Source: Taibaiella chishuiensis (GTDB taxonomy: Bacteria > Bacteroidota > Bacteroidia > Chitinophagales > Chitinophagaceae). From it: 64,000 bases of DNA. Below are positions 51,901 through 60,347 of the stretch, in pieces. Positions within the stretch are counted from its first letter, which is position 1. Each line of letters opens with the position of its first letter. The DNA is taken from contig NZ_PYGD01000015.1 in assembly GCF_003014535.1 (NCBI RefSeq), forward strand, positions 1 to 64,000, in the 5' to 3' direction. Position numbers and translations under genes: made by a program. The notes under the pieces were generated by a model, which worked only from the letters and a program-made list of their open reading frames with translations, searched no databases and had not been told where the DNA came from.

Positions 51901-53831
51901 AACGGTTCATCCTTGTCCAGCCCTTCTCCCCCTATGATTGTATTTTGTAAGCTGGAGTGCTGCTCCAGGAAATTCATGCCAGCGATCCTGGGACGCGGAT
52001 TCAACGGCAGACCCGTACCTGCTTCCAGGTTGTTCATCTGGTCCAGTTGCTGATTGTACCACCTGAATGGAAGGTCCCCGTCTTGTTCGCCGGCACTGTA
52101 CGCCAGGTTGTTCCAGATATACCCCGATCCGAAGCCGAGGCGCTGCACACGATCCAGGGACACCGGGCTTTGTGCCAGCACGTCCAGGATTACCTGGCTA
52201 TCATTCCGGCTCGCCTTGCCGGCCAGCCCATGCAGTCCGCCGGCCACGGCTGCTTCTGCCCATTTTACATTAAGCGTGCTCGTGATGTTATGGAGGTTAC
52301 CATAAAGACCGGCCCTCGGGTCGGTACTCCAGTTCATCCTGGAATAAACACTTGCCGGCAATATGCCGTAAGGCTGTAAACCCGAACGTATACTGGGAAT
52401 CGCTCCCCTGCTGCGTACATAGTCAGTGAAGAAATCACGCAGCTGATCGGCAGACTTGCTGCTCACCAAAGGTGTTAGCATATTGGTGACGTAATAGCCC
52501 ATGGCACTTTGCCAGAGTGCATGGTTGATGTTCATCGAATCGCGGATATCAAACCCGTTACTATGAAAAATATGGTACAGCACATCGAAATCTATTCCCA
52601 ATGCTTCGCAAAGGAACTGGCCATCGGTTTTAGAAGCATTGAAGCTAACCGGGGCAAACAGGTTCGCTTCGCGTTCGATCGCATAAGTAACGGGATTACC
52701 GAAGTCGACCGAGCTGTAGCCGGAATATTCCTTATCGGTATTGTTGGTGCTGGTGCCTTGCTTCAGCAGGCTGAAGCCATCGGTATAGTGATGGTTGATG
52801 AACAGCTCCTGCAATCTGGCCTGGCTGGCTTCCTTCGTCAGGCTGGTCTTCACACCCAGCGCCACAATGCGGTCGAAGCCACCATTGTAAGCTGCCTGGC
52901 TGATGGGGATCTTTACGCCCAGGCCTTTTGCTATAGCCGCATCAAAGTGGATCATCCAGTCTACATCGGCAGCCGGATCAGTAACGATCTCGCCGCTTTG
53001 CTGGTCAAAGCTGGCTAGTGCATTGTTACTGCTCGGATCATAGCCCAATTTTATTTCATCGGGTATGTTATTGGTTTGCTTCGAAAAGGAAGGGCTGGAG
53101 TGATTGCTGCTGGTATAACAATTGATCACAAAAGCATCCGGCAGCATCCTGGTAAAAGGCTGCTGGGTCCAGGCATCCGATTTTGGCGTCAGCGCCGGAA
53201 AAACAAGCGATGCGCCATTGGGATTAGAGGCCAGATTGGTCGGAGTGGTCTGCAGGGAAACCCAGGCTGCTCTTTGTGCGCCATAGCTGCGGCACAGGAG
53301 ATCCCATGCCTGTACCTTCGCCACTGGGTCAGTCGTATCGACTGTAGTAACCCAGTACGCCTTGCCTTGGTCGATCTCGTCCTGAGTCAGCAATTGCTCA
53401 TGTGTGTATACCGCGATGTCGTCCGGAAAAATGCGTACCCAGAGTTCATAGGAGCTGTTGATCTGCCGGAAGGTCGTTTCCAGCCTTACAGGGAAAAACA
53501 AAACAGGTGTTTTGTCTTCCATCTGGCTCACGGCATACTGTTGTGTATTGAAAATGGATTGAAAGTCCTTGATCAGTGAAGCTTCCTTGCTTACCAGCGA
53601 ATTATAGGTAGCCGTCTGCTTCTTGAATTCAGTCGTATATTTATTGATTGAAGCCACATAAGCATCCGTAGGTAAATTATGCTGCGCCGCATAGTCCAGG
53701 CCATACTGTGCTACTTTCATCCCTTCCCGCTGCAGGGATACATTAAAGGAAGCTGCTATTTTATCTTTCCTGACGTTGGTAATGTTGCTGACCATCGCCT
53801 GGAATCTTTCGTCGGGTTTATTCTCTGCCAT
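48963..53831 (-). CDS. Giant-operon protein 4, unknown, 1,622 aa
   Basis: A 1,622-residue protein with no signal peptide. It begins with about 95 residues of helix, then a patterned block VLFFPVRLETTF, LWVRIFPDDIAVYTHE and YGAQRAAWVSL (about 108-205), which I recall from uncharacterised large proteins in similar operons of other phyla (unverified). The long centre has mixed domains, a proline-rich linker near 860 and a region of helical pairs near 1300-1400. The C-terminus ends with beta-strands and a short NxY motif. No catalytic motif was found. It starts 53 bp after the stop of the 994-residue gene, the widest gap among the five giant genes. Confidence 0.85.
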   Translation of the reverse strand: MAENKPDERFQAMVSNITNVRKDKIAASFNVSLQREGMKVAQYGLDYAAQHNLPTDAYVASINKYTTEFKKQTATYNSLVSKEASLIKDFQSIFNTQQYAVSQMEDKTPVLFFPVRLETTFRQINSSYELWVRIFPDDIAVYTHEQLLTQDEIDQGKAYWVTTVDTTDPVAKVQAWDLLCRSYGAQRAAWVSLQTTPTNLASNPNGASLVFPALTPKSDAWTQQPFTRMLPDAFVINCYTSSNHSSPSFSKQTNNIPDEIKLGYDPSSNNALASFDQQSGEIVTDPAADVDWMIHFDAAIAKGLGVKIPISQAAYNGGFDRIVALGVKTSLTKEASQARLQELFINHHYTDGFSLLKQGTSTNNTDKEYSGYSSVDFGNPVTYAIEREANLFAPVSFNASKTDGQFLCEALGIDFDVLYHIFHSNGFDIRDSMNINHALWQSAMGYYVTNMLTPLVSSKSADQLRDFFTDYVRSRGAIPSIRSGLQPYGILPASVYSRMNWSTDPRAGLYGNLHNITSTLNVKWAEAAVAGGLHGLAGKASRNDSQVILDVLAQSPVSLDRVQRLGFGSGYIWNNLAYSAGEQDGDLPFRWYNQQLDQMNNLEAGTGLPLNPRPRIAGMNFLEQHSSLQNTIIGGEGLDKDEPLPGDMNYLALLPEASWVQLRDNNYEAMGIPEVEYGDNLLFKFSRHSLMLEYFDAACKLLRLPDDQRLDPELVNIINGGSPPQGMQQGEASPPGNAMPLSAGTSRWLIMDRPFENFRTVAEFLDTDQARDRVEAVNLFKAKDSLRALSRNSIRSLELLTTEVMDATAFRLDTWRLALVNQRLNNLRGITDGSSARNMGIYLGSYGWLENIRKRTSRTPAPPPTANFTGPMEYDVPNQGYIHAPSINQAAAAAVLRSGYSTRASSSSDSPLSVNISSERVRSAIDMLEGIRNGQQLPVLLGYEFERHMYEGQTYTTSIIDPYVDELRVAFPLQNTITQYNSSGTATPVQAVNVLDGQRLINAYKTAANNVATLLSTAGITGVPADVRTGIAGSIDWIMNVLDAVGDLTTAEGVFQMVQGNQAKSGAVAEAVSKGNNIPEVDMLDTPKTGTGVNQKFTLHLENNTNRADGWNTTALPATPRALAEPYLNRWIGQLLGDPAAICCTVTSSTTLLAPVTINMAQLQIQPIDLVFIANDELANDSSELASRIRRWIRQNYAVGRGETITIAFQLNPSGPVTVLSFEEILPVLKYTRDLITSCRSLKTTDYIAPTEATAETNIFDLNGIYGRAAAARSTLNTKTATLVTKNNALTAATQTAAMADLKTALFDLSFFGLEQTVYEFYPDITQDDFNALKTAAASVITEAQKRIQQYDILLPAATVVPTTEADAFLDKCQEGLKLLFGRSFVALPLFKLRTQESSLFNTLLQGNFGTLLNDHPTNAYLLDEWVSGIAKVKKNAASYELLSVLASGINLDAFTGDRILVPLQTPYDSMSNKERWLGASVNTPADALMEGRVSFGVSLPAGAPEDYDITGWQVGILVDEWIDVLPNKQETTGIAFQANQPNAKPPQCLLLGLTPRITGYWQWNDMLDMLNETLDLAKVRAVTYEQIAQTPVGHLTPTFMVPVTNQYTTIGFTAADLSLNP

Positions 53832-53884
53832 AACCGGGGTTTTGTGTTGATAATAGAATGGTTTTTAAATTCAGTTCCGGAACG

Positions 53885-56869
53885 TCAGACAATCAGCTCC
53901 TTCGCATGTACATCCAGCTTCACCGGCAATTGCAGCAAAGCATAGGCAAGCCCGGCCGAGTTCCGACCCCAGCGCACTCCGTCGGGATAGGACGCAGATG
54001 CCACATTGAGATACAGCTCGTATGCAGGATCGATATATCCTGCATAGGCCGGATTACTTTTGATATGTCCCCAGTTCAGATCATTCCAGCTACCCGAAGC
54101 AATGGAATTGGTATAGTTGACCCCGTCCGTTACTTCATCGGCGCCAAACTTCAGGGCTCCTGCCTGCTCTTCGAAAACAAAGAAATAGCCGGGGTGCAGA
54201 TCATCCGTGATCGCTCCTTTTGCTGTTGTGGCGTCGATCGGAAAACCCAGGAAGTAAACATCCGGGTAGACCTGCGCCGAAAATACAGGGTACAACGGCG
54301 GCGCACTGCCGTCGATGATGCGGGGTTGTCCGAGCAGGGGCTGCGGCGGTGTCGCCGTATTGTATTGCCACTTTGCCTTCTGCATATAGATCTTCACCCC
54401 GGGATACCTGCGGAACAGCTCACCCCTGATGGTAAGGATCAGCATAGACACACCAGACCCCAGTGCATTCAGCCGCGGACTGTTGTTACCCAATTTGGTA
54501 AGTGGGCCATAATGCAGGTAGCTGTTACGCCATTTGTGTATCGGGTATATGTCTTTATAGTTATCCAGGCTGGTCGATGTCGACGGCACCGAAGAGAGCG
54601 AGCCCGAGTATCCCCAGAAGAACTGAAAACAAGTGCCACGCTGGTCTGTGGGATAACCTCTCCAGAGCAACTCCCGGGCCATTTCATAGTTGAGACCCAG
54701 CATATAGGCTTCGATATACTTCTGGTCCATTTCCAGCAGGCTTATCGTATTGTCTGCAATGGTCTTTAATCCGGGCATCAGCCATTCCGTCGATAATTCT
54801 GCCAGGGCCTGGTACATAGGCAGGTCTATACGTGGTGCGGCAAGCACGGTATCGATGCTGGGTACTGCAGTATACACCGAGCTGTTGGGGTCAAACAGCT
54901 TCACTTGTTTCTGCGCCAGCTCAAACAAGGCATTCTGCGGGTTGATGGAAGTGGAGACCGTATTGGCCGAGCTGCTCATGTTCAGGCTGGGACCTGTCGA
55001 ATAGGTATACGGCGCCAAGGTGCTGATCGTAGCATTGAGCGGAATGACAGAAGAAACGAGCGCAGCGGCCGCCGGGCTGGGAGGACCAAATACCGGCGCA
55101 CCAAAGGATATGCCCGGAGCGGTTATCGCAAAGTTGGCTATCGGAGGCAGGCCTGCGGTATATCCTGGTGTCAGCTGTCCTGGTGCCAGGATCGAATACG
55201 AGATCATTCCTCCCGGGGCCGTATAGGGCGGGGCGATGACGGCTGCTCCCGAATTGACATCCTGGATCAATGTTGCAGCATTGATAGTAATGCCGGAACC
55301 CGACATGCCACGGGAGAAAGCGCTGCCCGGGTTGGTGATGCGCCGGAAAGCGCCGGAAAACATGGAGTTGGGAATAGCGCTGTCGGCAACTTCTTTATAG
55401 ATAGTCTGCACGGGCGCTTTGATCTTGGTATGCACCGCCGAAGACAGGGTCAGCAGTACTTCGTTCCCCAGGGGGCGGATATGCTTGGTATGCAGTGTAA
55501 GGCTCGCCTGCAGCGCCAGTTGCATCTGGCGCAGCTTTCTGTTGGCTTCAAGCACCTCGCCGATCTGGCTCCAGGCAATAGACATATACTTATCCTGGTT
55601 TTTTCGCACAACCTCGGCGCCCGCGCCCGCAAAGGTCCTGAACCGGGGATCGAGGTTCGCGGTATTGATCCAGTTGGTAGTAGCCGGGTTAAGATCGCCC
55701 GAAATAGTATTCACCTGCGCATGCCATCTTCCGTATATCGGCGGGCCGATAACCGGATCGGGGCTTCCGGCCTGGGCCGCCGCAGGAGCATTCAGGATAT
55801 CTTTCAGTTTCGACGAGAAATTATTGACCGGCGCCCAGCTATCGGGTGTTTGCCCTACCGGATGCAGTACACCTTGTAATCCTATTGTATCAACAGGAGC
55901 GGTAAGATCCAGCACCGGATTGCCCGGCAGCTGCAGGTCGATTGCCCTTTTGCCTACTTCGTTGCCCATTGCCGTAGGTTTCAGTTTGCGGACCAGGGAT
56001 TCGAAATCGCCGGATACGCCGGTCTTGAAGAACCACTGGTGATATACCGGGAATTGTTTCTGGATCGTATTGCCGTGCCATGCCGGCTCTAACGGATCGT
56101 CTGTAGCGCCGATGCTGATACCCAGGCCGGCTTTTCTGCCCAGCTCGAAGGTCGGAACCAGGAAAGCATAGTAGCTGGTGTTGGGCTCCAGGCGTCTGGG
56201 GCAAAGGATGCGGGCAACCGCGCAATCAGGATTATCCTTCAGTTTTTGCTGCAGGCTATTGATCCCCGAAGCCAGGTCGGTAGCTTTAATGTTGTTGGTC
56301 GCCGGATCGTTGGTACTGGTACCCAGGTCGCCGTTGACGTGCACATGCGCCCAGGCCCAGGTCTTATGCTCATCCGGAAAGGCGCCGTTATTGGTTGCTG
56401 CCGTGACATTGATCGATGGCAGGATACCATTGAAGGCAAGGTTTTCAAATTCATTTTCCTTCAGCACGACAAGGCTGATCCAGGGCCTTAACCGGTAGCG
56501 GTTATCATTGGTGTTTTCGAGGTTGGCCCTGGCCGGCGTGTAGCGCCAGGGAAAATCCTCGTCGTAGAACTCGATATAAGGGAGATAATTCGGTTCGAAG
56601 TTCGTGGTCCAGTTAGTAGGGAATACTTTCACGATCTCGCTGCTGTTGATCCCGATAATATCGCCGGGCCCTTTCAGCATTACCTGCTGGGTAAGCGGTA
56701 CCGTAGTATCGCCGCCGCTTACGGCAGTTTGCAGCAGGGAAATATTCAGCGGCAACTTGGCCCGTTCGCTCAGCGAAGAAGGGGAATTGCTGCTATAGTT
56801 GTCCGGGTTGCTGATCACATCAGCAAGGCCCTGGCGCAGATGGGGCAAAAAAGAATAGTAGGCGCTCAT
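53885..56869 (-). CDS. Giant-operon protein 3, unknown, 994 aa
   Basis: A 994-residue protein without signal peptide. Landmarks are YIEFYDEDFPWRYTPA (residues ~97-112), RLRPWISLVVLKENEF, WAWAHVHVNGDL (~170) and ARILCPRRLEPNTSYYAFLV (~220). These suggest a compact N-terminal domain of about 260 residues, followed by an Ala/Pro/Ser-rich middle (about 520-640) and a C-terminal helical region ending WNDLNWGHIKSNPAYAGYID and later strands. I recall similar proteins in actinobacteria (unverified). The start lies 3 bp after the 1,155-residue gene. Confidence 0.85.
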   Translation of the reverse strand: MSAYYSFLPHLRQGLADVISNPDNYSSNSPSSLSERAKLPLNISLLQTAVSGGDTTVPLTQQVMLKGPGDIIGINSSEIVKVFPTNWTTNFEPNYLPYIEFYDEDFPWRYTPARANLENTNDNRYRLRPWISLVVLKENEFENLAFNGILPSINVTAATNNGAFPDEHKTWAWAHVHVNGDLGTSTNDPATNNIKATDLASGINSLQQKLKDNPDCAVARILCPRRLEPNTSYYAFLVPTFELGRKAGLGISIGATDDPLEPAWHGNTIQKQFPVYHQWFFKTGVSGDFESLVRKLKPTAMGNEVGKRAIDLQLPGNPVLDLTAPVDTIGLQGVLHPVGQTPDSWAPVNNFSSKLKDILNAPAAAQAGSPDPVIGPPIYGRWHAQVNTISGDLNPATTNWINTANLDPRFRTFAGAGAEVVRKNQDKYMSIAWSQIGEVLEANRKLRQMQLALQASLTLHTKHIRPLGNEVLLTLSSAVHTKIKAPVQTIYKEVADSAIPNSMFSGAFRRITNPGSAFSRGMSGSGITINAATLIQDVNSGAAVIAPPYTAPGGMISYSILAPGQLTPGYTAGLPPIANFAITAPGISFGAPVFGPPSPAAAALVSSVIPLNATISTLAPYTYSTGPSLNMSSSANTVSTSINPQNALFELAQKQVKLFDPNSSVYTAVPSIDTVLAAPRIDLPMYQALAELSTEWLMPGLKTIADNTISLLEMDQKYIEAYMLGLNYEMARELLWRGYPTDQRGTCFQFFWGYSGSLSSVPSTSTSLDNYKDIYPIHKWRNSYLHYGPLTKLGNNSPRLNALGSGVSMLILTIRGELFRRYPGVKIYMQKAKWQYNTATPPQPLLGQPRIIDGSAPPLYPVFSAQVYPDVYFLGFPIDATTAKGAITDDLHPGYFFVFEEQAGALKFGADEVTDGVNYTNSIASGSWNDLNWGHIKSNPAYAGYIDPAYELYLNVASASYPDGVRWGRNSAGLAYALLQLPVKLDVHAKELIV

Positions 56870-56872
56870 AAT

Positions 56873-59800
56873 TTAAAGTTCAAATGAGTTAACGACCATA
56901 AAATTGGCATAGTTCGGGTCCAACCGAAGCGTATCCATATATACAGCAGCTTCGGTATAGCTGTTAAACGTAAGGGAGCCGATCGCATTCAAAGTGTTCT
57001 TATCGGCCAGCTGAAAGGCGCCCTCCTGTACATTCAGCTTCTTCGGGCCGCCCAGCGGCGTTCTTGAAGTGGAGGCAGCCAATGGCGAACGGGTAATATA
57101 AGAATCCATAACATGCAGCTGGAATTCGGCGAGACTGAGCTGGTAAGGCAGGGTGAGCTTTTTCCGCTGCCGCTGATCGATAATGATTTCATCGTATTCG
57201 ATCGAACGGTGTACAAAATAATCTGAGGATATCCGGTCCGGGTTGCCCAACGCAAAGCCGCTGGTATATTTTTCATAGCTATCCCGCGACAGCTTCTGAT
57301 CGTCGGTAAGATAAAAGAAGGAGTTGGGCGCAAAATAATCCTGGACAGGTTGGTTGGTAAGCGCTACCGCCGGAGATCCTACCGTAACGCCACTGATGCG
57401 GAACTGGTTGAAATCGCTGATCGCGGAAGTACCGAACCTGGCCAGCTTAATGCCCATAGGCGCTACCTTCTGACTCAGCTGCAGGCTTCCAAAAGGATCA
57501 ATCACCAGGTTGGTACCAGTCGAATTGGTGATGTCGCGGAAAGCGACAACCTGGTGACTTTTATCGGGTCCGATCACCTGCCAGTTGTCCTTGTTGAGCA
57601 AGGCATTGTGCACCTGCTGCGCAATGGCCGCCGGAGCAATAGTTTCCTGCTTTCCTTGTCCGAAGGTTTTATCGAAGGAAACGTTGACCCTGACAAACAG
57701 GATCTTGAAGCTACCCTTGCCTTGTACCCTCCAGGGATGAGGCCCTTCAACAGTCAGGTCGATATAGATTGAAAGAATACAGCTGCTTCCTTTCCGGATC
57801 TCGAACATAACGCCCATATTGGCGATGAAATGGAAGGGAGAGAACTGGATCAGGATATCGAACCACAAAGCGCCTACGGCTTCGATCTTCCAGGCTTTAG
57901 CACGTGCATCTACCCTTGCGCCGAACTGTACCGAATTGGAAGTAATGGCAAAATAAGTTTCCACCTTAATGTTCAGGTTGCTCGAGCTGGCCAGAATGAT
58001 AGACAGCCGCTGCATCTGCGGCAGGTTCATAGGCGGCGGCGTGAACTTGGGGTGGAACCCGCCTACCGACAGCAAGAAATTGGGCTTATCGCCCCAATAC
58101 AGGCGCAATGCCATATCCCCCAACAGCGCAAAGGTCAGAATAGAGGAATCGTAAAGAGAAGCATCGAAAGAAAGCTGTTTCTTGTCAAAGTCGATGATGC
58201 CTACAAAATTGACCTGTATCGCCAGTATCTTACTTTCTTTGGTCGGCAGTATCGCTTTGATCACACCAACAATAGCCAGCAGCACCGGGCTGGGCAGCTC
58301 GATAATGATACCCAGCTCGATAGTGATCAGGGTGGGTGTACCCCAACCCAGCTTGGCCATAGGACCGATGAGGAAGCGATCCTTCTTTACAGGAAATACC
58401 TGGCCCAGATTGCTGATGATGGCATTGGCATTCTTCACGATATCTGTGGGGAACAGGATGCTGTCCAGCGTACTGTCCTTTACACCCGAGCGTAGCCTGT
58501 CCGTATTGATCGTACGGTTAAGTCCCAGCAGGCCGCCTACCCCGTTCAGGGTAAAGCCCATGCCGAGCTGAATGGGCGTAAATTCTGCAGTAATGATGAT
58601 GAGCAATGAAAAACCATCGCTGCCATCGGGCATCTTCGTCGTCAGGATACCAATAGCTGCCAGCGAGATCTTGGAGAATTTAAGCTCGAGGCCTCCTGTA
58701 TAGGTATAGGTATCTTCGTTATAGTTCAGGAAGCCGCCGCCGGTAACAGACGACGCATTGATGGCTATAGCTACGCCCGAGGGGAACTTAAAGGCGATCT
58801 TAGCATTGGCCAGCCCCAGGCTGCCATCGTTACGTTTGAATTCCACCACGCTTTTCACGCCGATCTCCTGTACTTCTACGGCCAGCACACCAGCTATATT
58901 GAGCGAAATGCCCACGGCGCCGGTAATGGTAAATTCCTGTCCGTTGATCTTCATCGCCAGGTGCAGGTCGTGCAGCTTGATGCTGAAAGCAGCCGTATCG
59001 ATGCCGATGGAAAGCGAGGGTACGTCCAACACAAAGCCAATAGAATTTTTACCAAAGTAAAGCCCCTTCTTCAGCGAATAACCGATGGAAAAATCGAAGT
59101 CTACCTCCAAACCGTCTTTGGGAAGTATCTTGGAAAGAAAACCATCTTTGGAGGCGGCGATCTTCAGCACGCCACCCGTAATCGCCAGCTCGGCATAGAC
59201 ATCGCCTGCCTGCGACGCTTCTTTATCGAACCCGGCTTCCAGGCTGATGCTGTTGCATTGCAGCGCGGTGCCGCCGGGGTTGCCCAGCAAGGTGATCGGG
59301 GTATCGGGGCTATCTGCTTTTTTGATCAGCCCTACATAGAAGTTGCCGGTGGTCGTAGCCGCAATGTTGTTCAGGTTATTTTTGATTTCTATACCGCTTC
59401 CGGGCCTTACCAGTACCATCAGCCCATCCTGGTAATGTACGCTGCCCGATGCCGTTACCTCCCAATCCGAATCGCCTAAGGAAGCATTGACATTGAAGGC
59501 GCCATCCAGCACCGGCGTCAGGAAGAGGCCGGGAAACTGGCCGGGTGATCCGGCGGGCAATGGTCCCAGCTCCAGGGCGAACGTGGCAGCTACCGGGTCA
59601 TTGAAATAACGCCATAAGATAAACTGCAGCGTATTCAGTATAGGCGATCCCGGAAGGGCTTGGGAATTGATTACCCCTTTATAGTTGCTGTAGCGCTGCA
59701 AATAGATGTTGCGTACACCGAAGGAGCTGACGAGGTAATAAATATTGGACAACAGCAGCTTGTGGTTGAAATCATTGGTGCCCCACTGGTACGTATCGGC

Positions 59801-60340
59801 AAACAGCTGCCCCGGCTCGGTAAAGATCCGCATCAGGTCGCCGTACACGATCTCATACTTGAAATAAGGTACCCGCACCGGCGTATTGATATCTACCATG
59901 GTCACTTTGATCAGTGACATCGACACCAGCAGATTGTATAATACAGGTAGTTCCTTTTCCATCCAGGTACAGATCAGGTAATCGGGCAGCTCCTTAAAGA
60001 TCGTGCCTGAAAACCCTTCGGCCTGCTGTGCCGCATAGTTACTGCTGAAATAGCTGCTTTGCCCCTGGAGCCCATTAATGCTCTGAATGATCTGCTTGAC
60101 GGCCGATGCCATCTGCACCAGTTCATCTGAAGATATCTTGCCATCCTTAAGCGCATTATACAGGACTTTGATGTTGGCCAGCACCGTGCTGTATGCAGTA
60201 AAGGGCTGTGGTATGCTGGGAAATTTCCAGCCGAGCCCCAGCATGAACTTCTTGAACTCATTCTGGCTGCTGATGGCCTGCTCCAGCGGTTGGACCGCCC
60301 TGGAAATAGAAGCCAGAATGGATGAAATACTTAAGCTCAT
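56873..60340 (-). CDS. Giant-operon protein 2, DUF6603-like, 1,155 aa
   Basis: A 1,155-residue protein without signal peptide. Residues 1-110 are helical (SLSISSILASISRAVQ). From about 500 to 890, strand after strand of alternating hydrophobic residues (for example IGPMAKLGWGTPTLITIELG near 655, LLGDMALRLYWGDKPNFLLS, PHPWRVQGKGSFKILFV near 865) forms a repetitive beta architecture. It resembles the DUF6603 family as I remember it. Such strand-rich segments could form a beta-helix or a large barrel-like channel. C-terminal ~200 residues are mixed and polar. It lies 7 bp after the metallopeptidase gene. Confidence 0.86.
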   Translation of the reverse strand: MSLSISSILASISRAVQPLEQAISSQNEFKKFMLGLGWKFPSIPQPFTAYSTVLANIKVLYNALKDGKISSDELVQMASAVKQIIQSINGLQGQSSYFSSNYAAQQAEGFSGTIFKELPDYLICTWMEKELPVLYNLLVSMSLIKVTMVDINTPVRVPYFKYEIVYGDLMRIFTEPGQLFADTYQWGTNDFNHKLLLSNIYYLVSSFGVRNIYLQRYSNYKGVINSQALPGSPILNTLQFILWRYFNDPVAATFALELGPLPAGSPGQFPGLFLTPVLDGAFNVNASLGDSDWEVTASGSVHYQDGLMVLVRPGSGIEIKNNLNNIAATTTGNFYVGLIKKADSPDTPITLLGNPGGTALQCNSISLEAGFDKEASQAGDVYAELAITGGVLKIAASKDGFLSKILPKDGLEVDFDFSIGYSLKKGLYFGKNSIGFVLDVPSLSIGIDTAAFSIKLHDLHLAMKINGQEFTITGAVGISLNIAGVLAVEVQEIGVKSVVEFKRNDGSLGLANAKIAFKFPSGVAIAINASSVTGGGFLNYNEDTYTYTGGLELKFSKISLAAIGILTTKMPDGSDGFSLLIIITAEFTPIQLGMGFTLNGVGGLLGLNRTINTDRLRSGVKDSTLDSILFPTDIVKNANAIISNLGQVFPVKKDRFLIGPMAKLGWGTPTLITIELGIIIELPSPVLLAIVGVIKAILPTKESKILAIQVNFVGIIDFDKKQLSFDASLYDSSILTFALLGDMALRLYWGDKPNFLLSVGGFHPKFTPPPMNLPQMQRLSIILASSSNLNIKVETYFAITSNSVQFGARVDARAKAWKIEAVGALWFDILIQFSPFHFIANMGVMFEIRKGSSCILSIYIDLTVEGPHPWRVQGKGSFKILFVRVNVSFDKTFGQGKQETIAPAAIAQQVHNALLNKDNWQVIGPDKSHQVVAFRDITNSTGTNLVIDPFGSLQLSQKVAPMGIKLARFGTSAISDFNQFRISGVTVGSPAVALTNQPVQDYFAPNSFFYLTDDQKLSRDSYEKYTSGFALGNPDRISSDYFVHRSIEYDEIIIDQRQRKKLTLPYQLSLAEFQLHVMDSYITRSPLAASTSRTPLGGPKKLNVQEGAFQLADKNTLNAIGSLTFNSYTEAAVYMDTLRLDPNYANFMVVNSFEL

Positions 60341-60347
60341 AAAAAAA

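Noticed and set aside
53858-54769. 303-codon rightward frame opposite the 994-aa gene
   Set aside because: Antisense to a well-patterned gene; Arg/Ile/Gln-rich translation with no domain.
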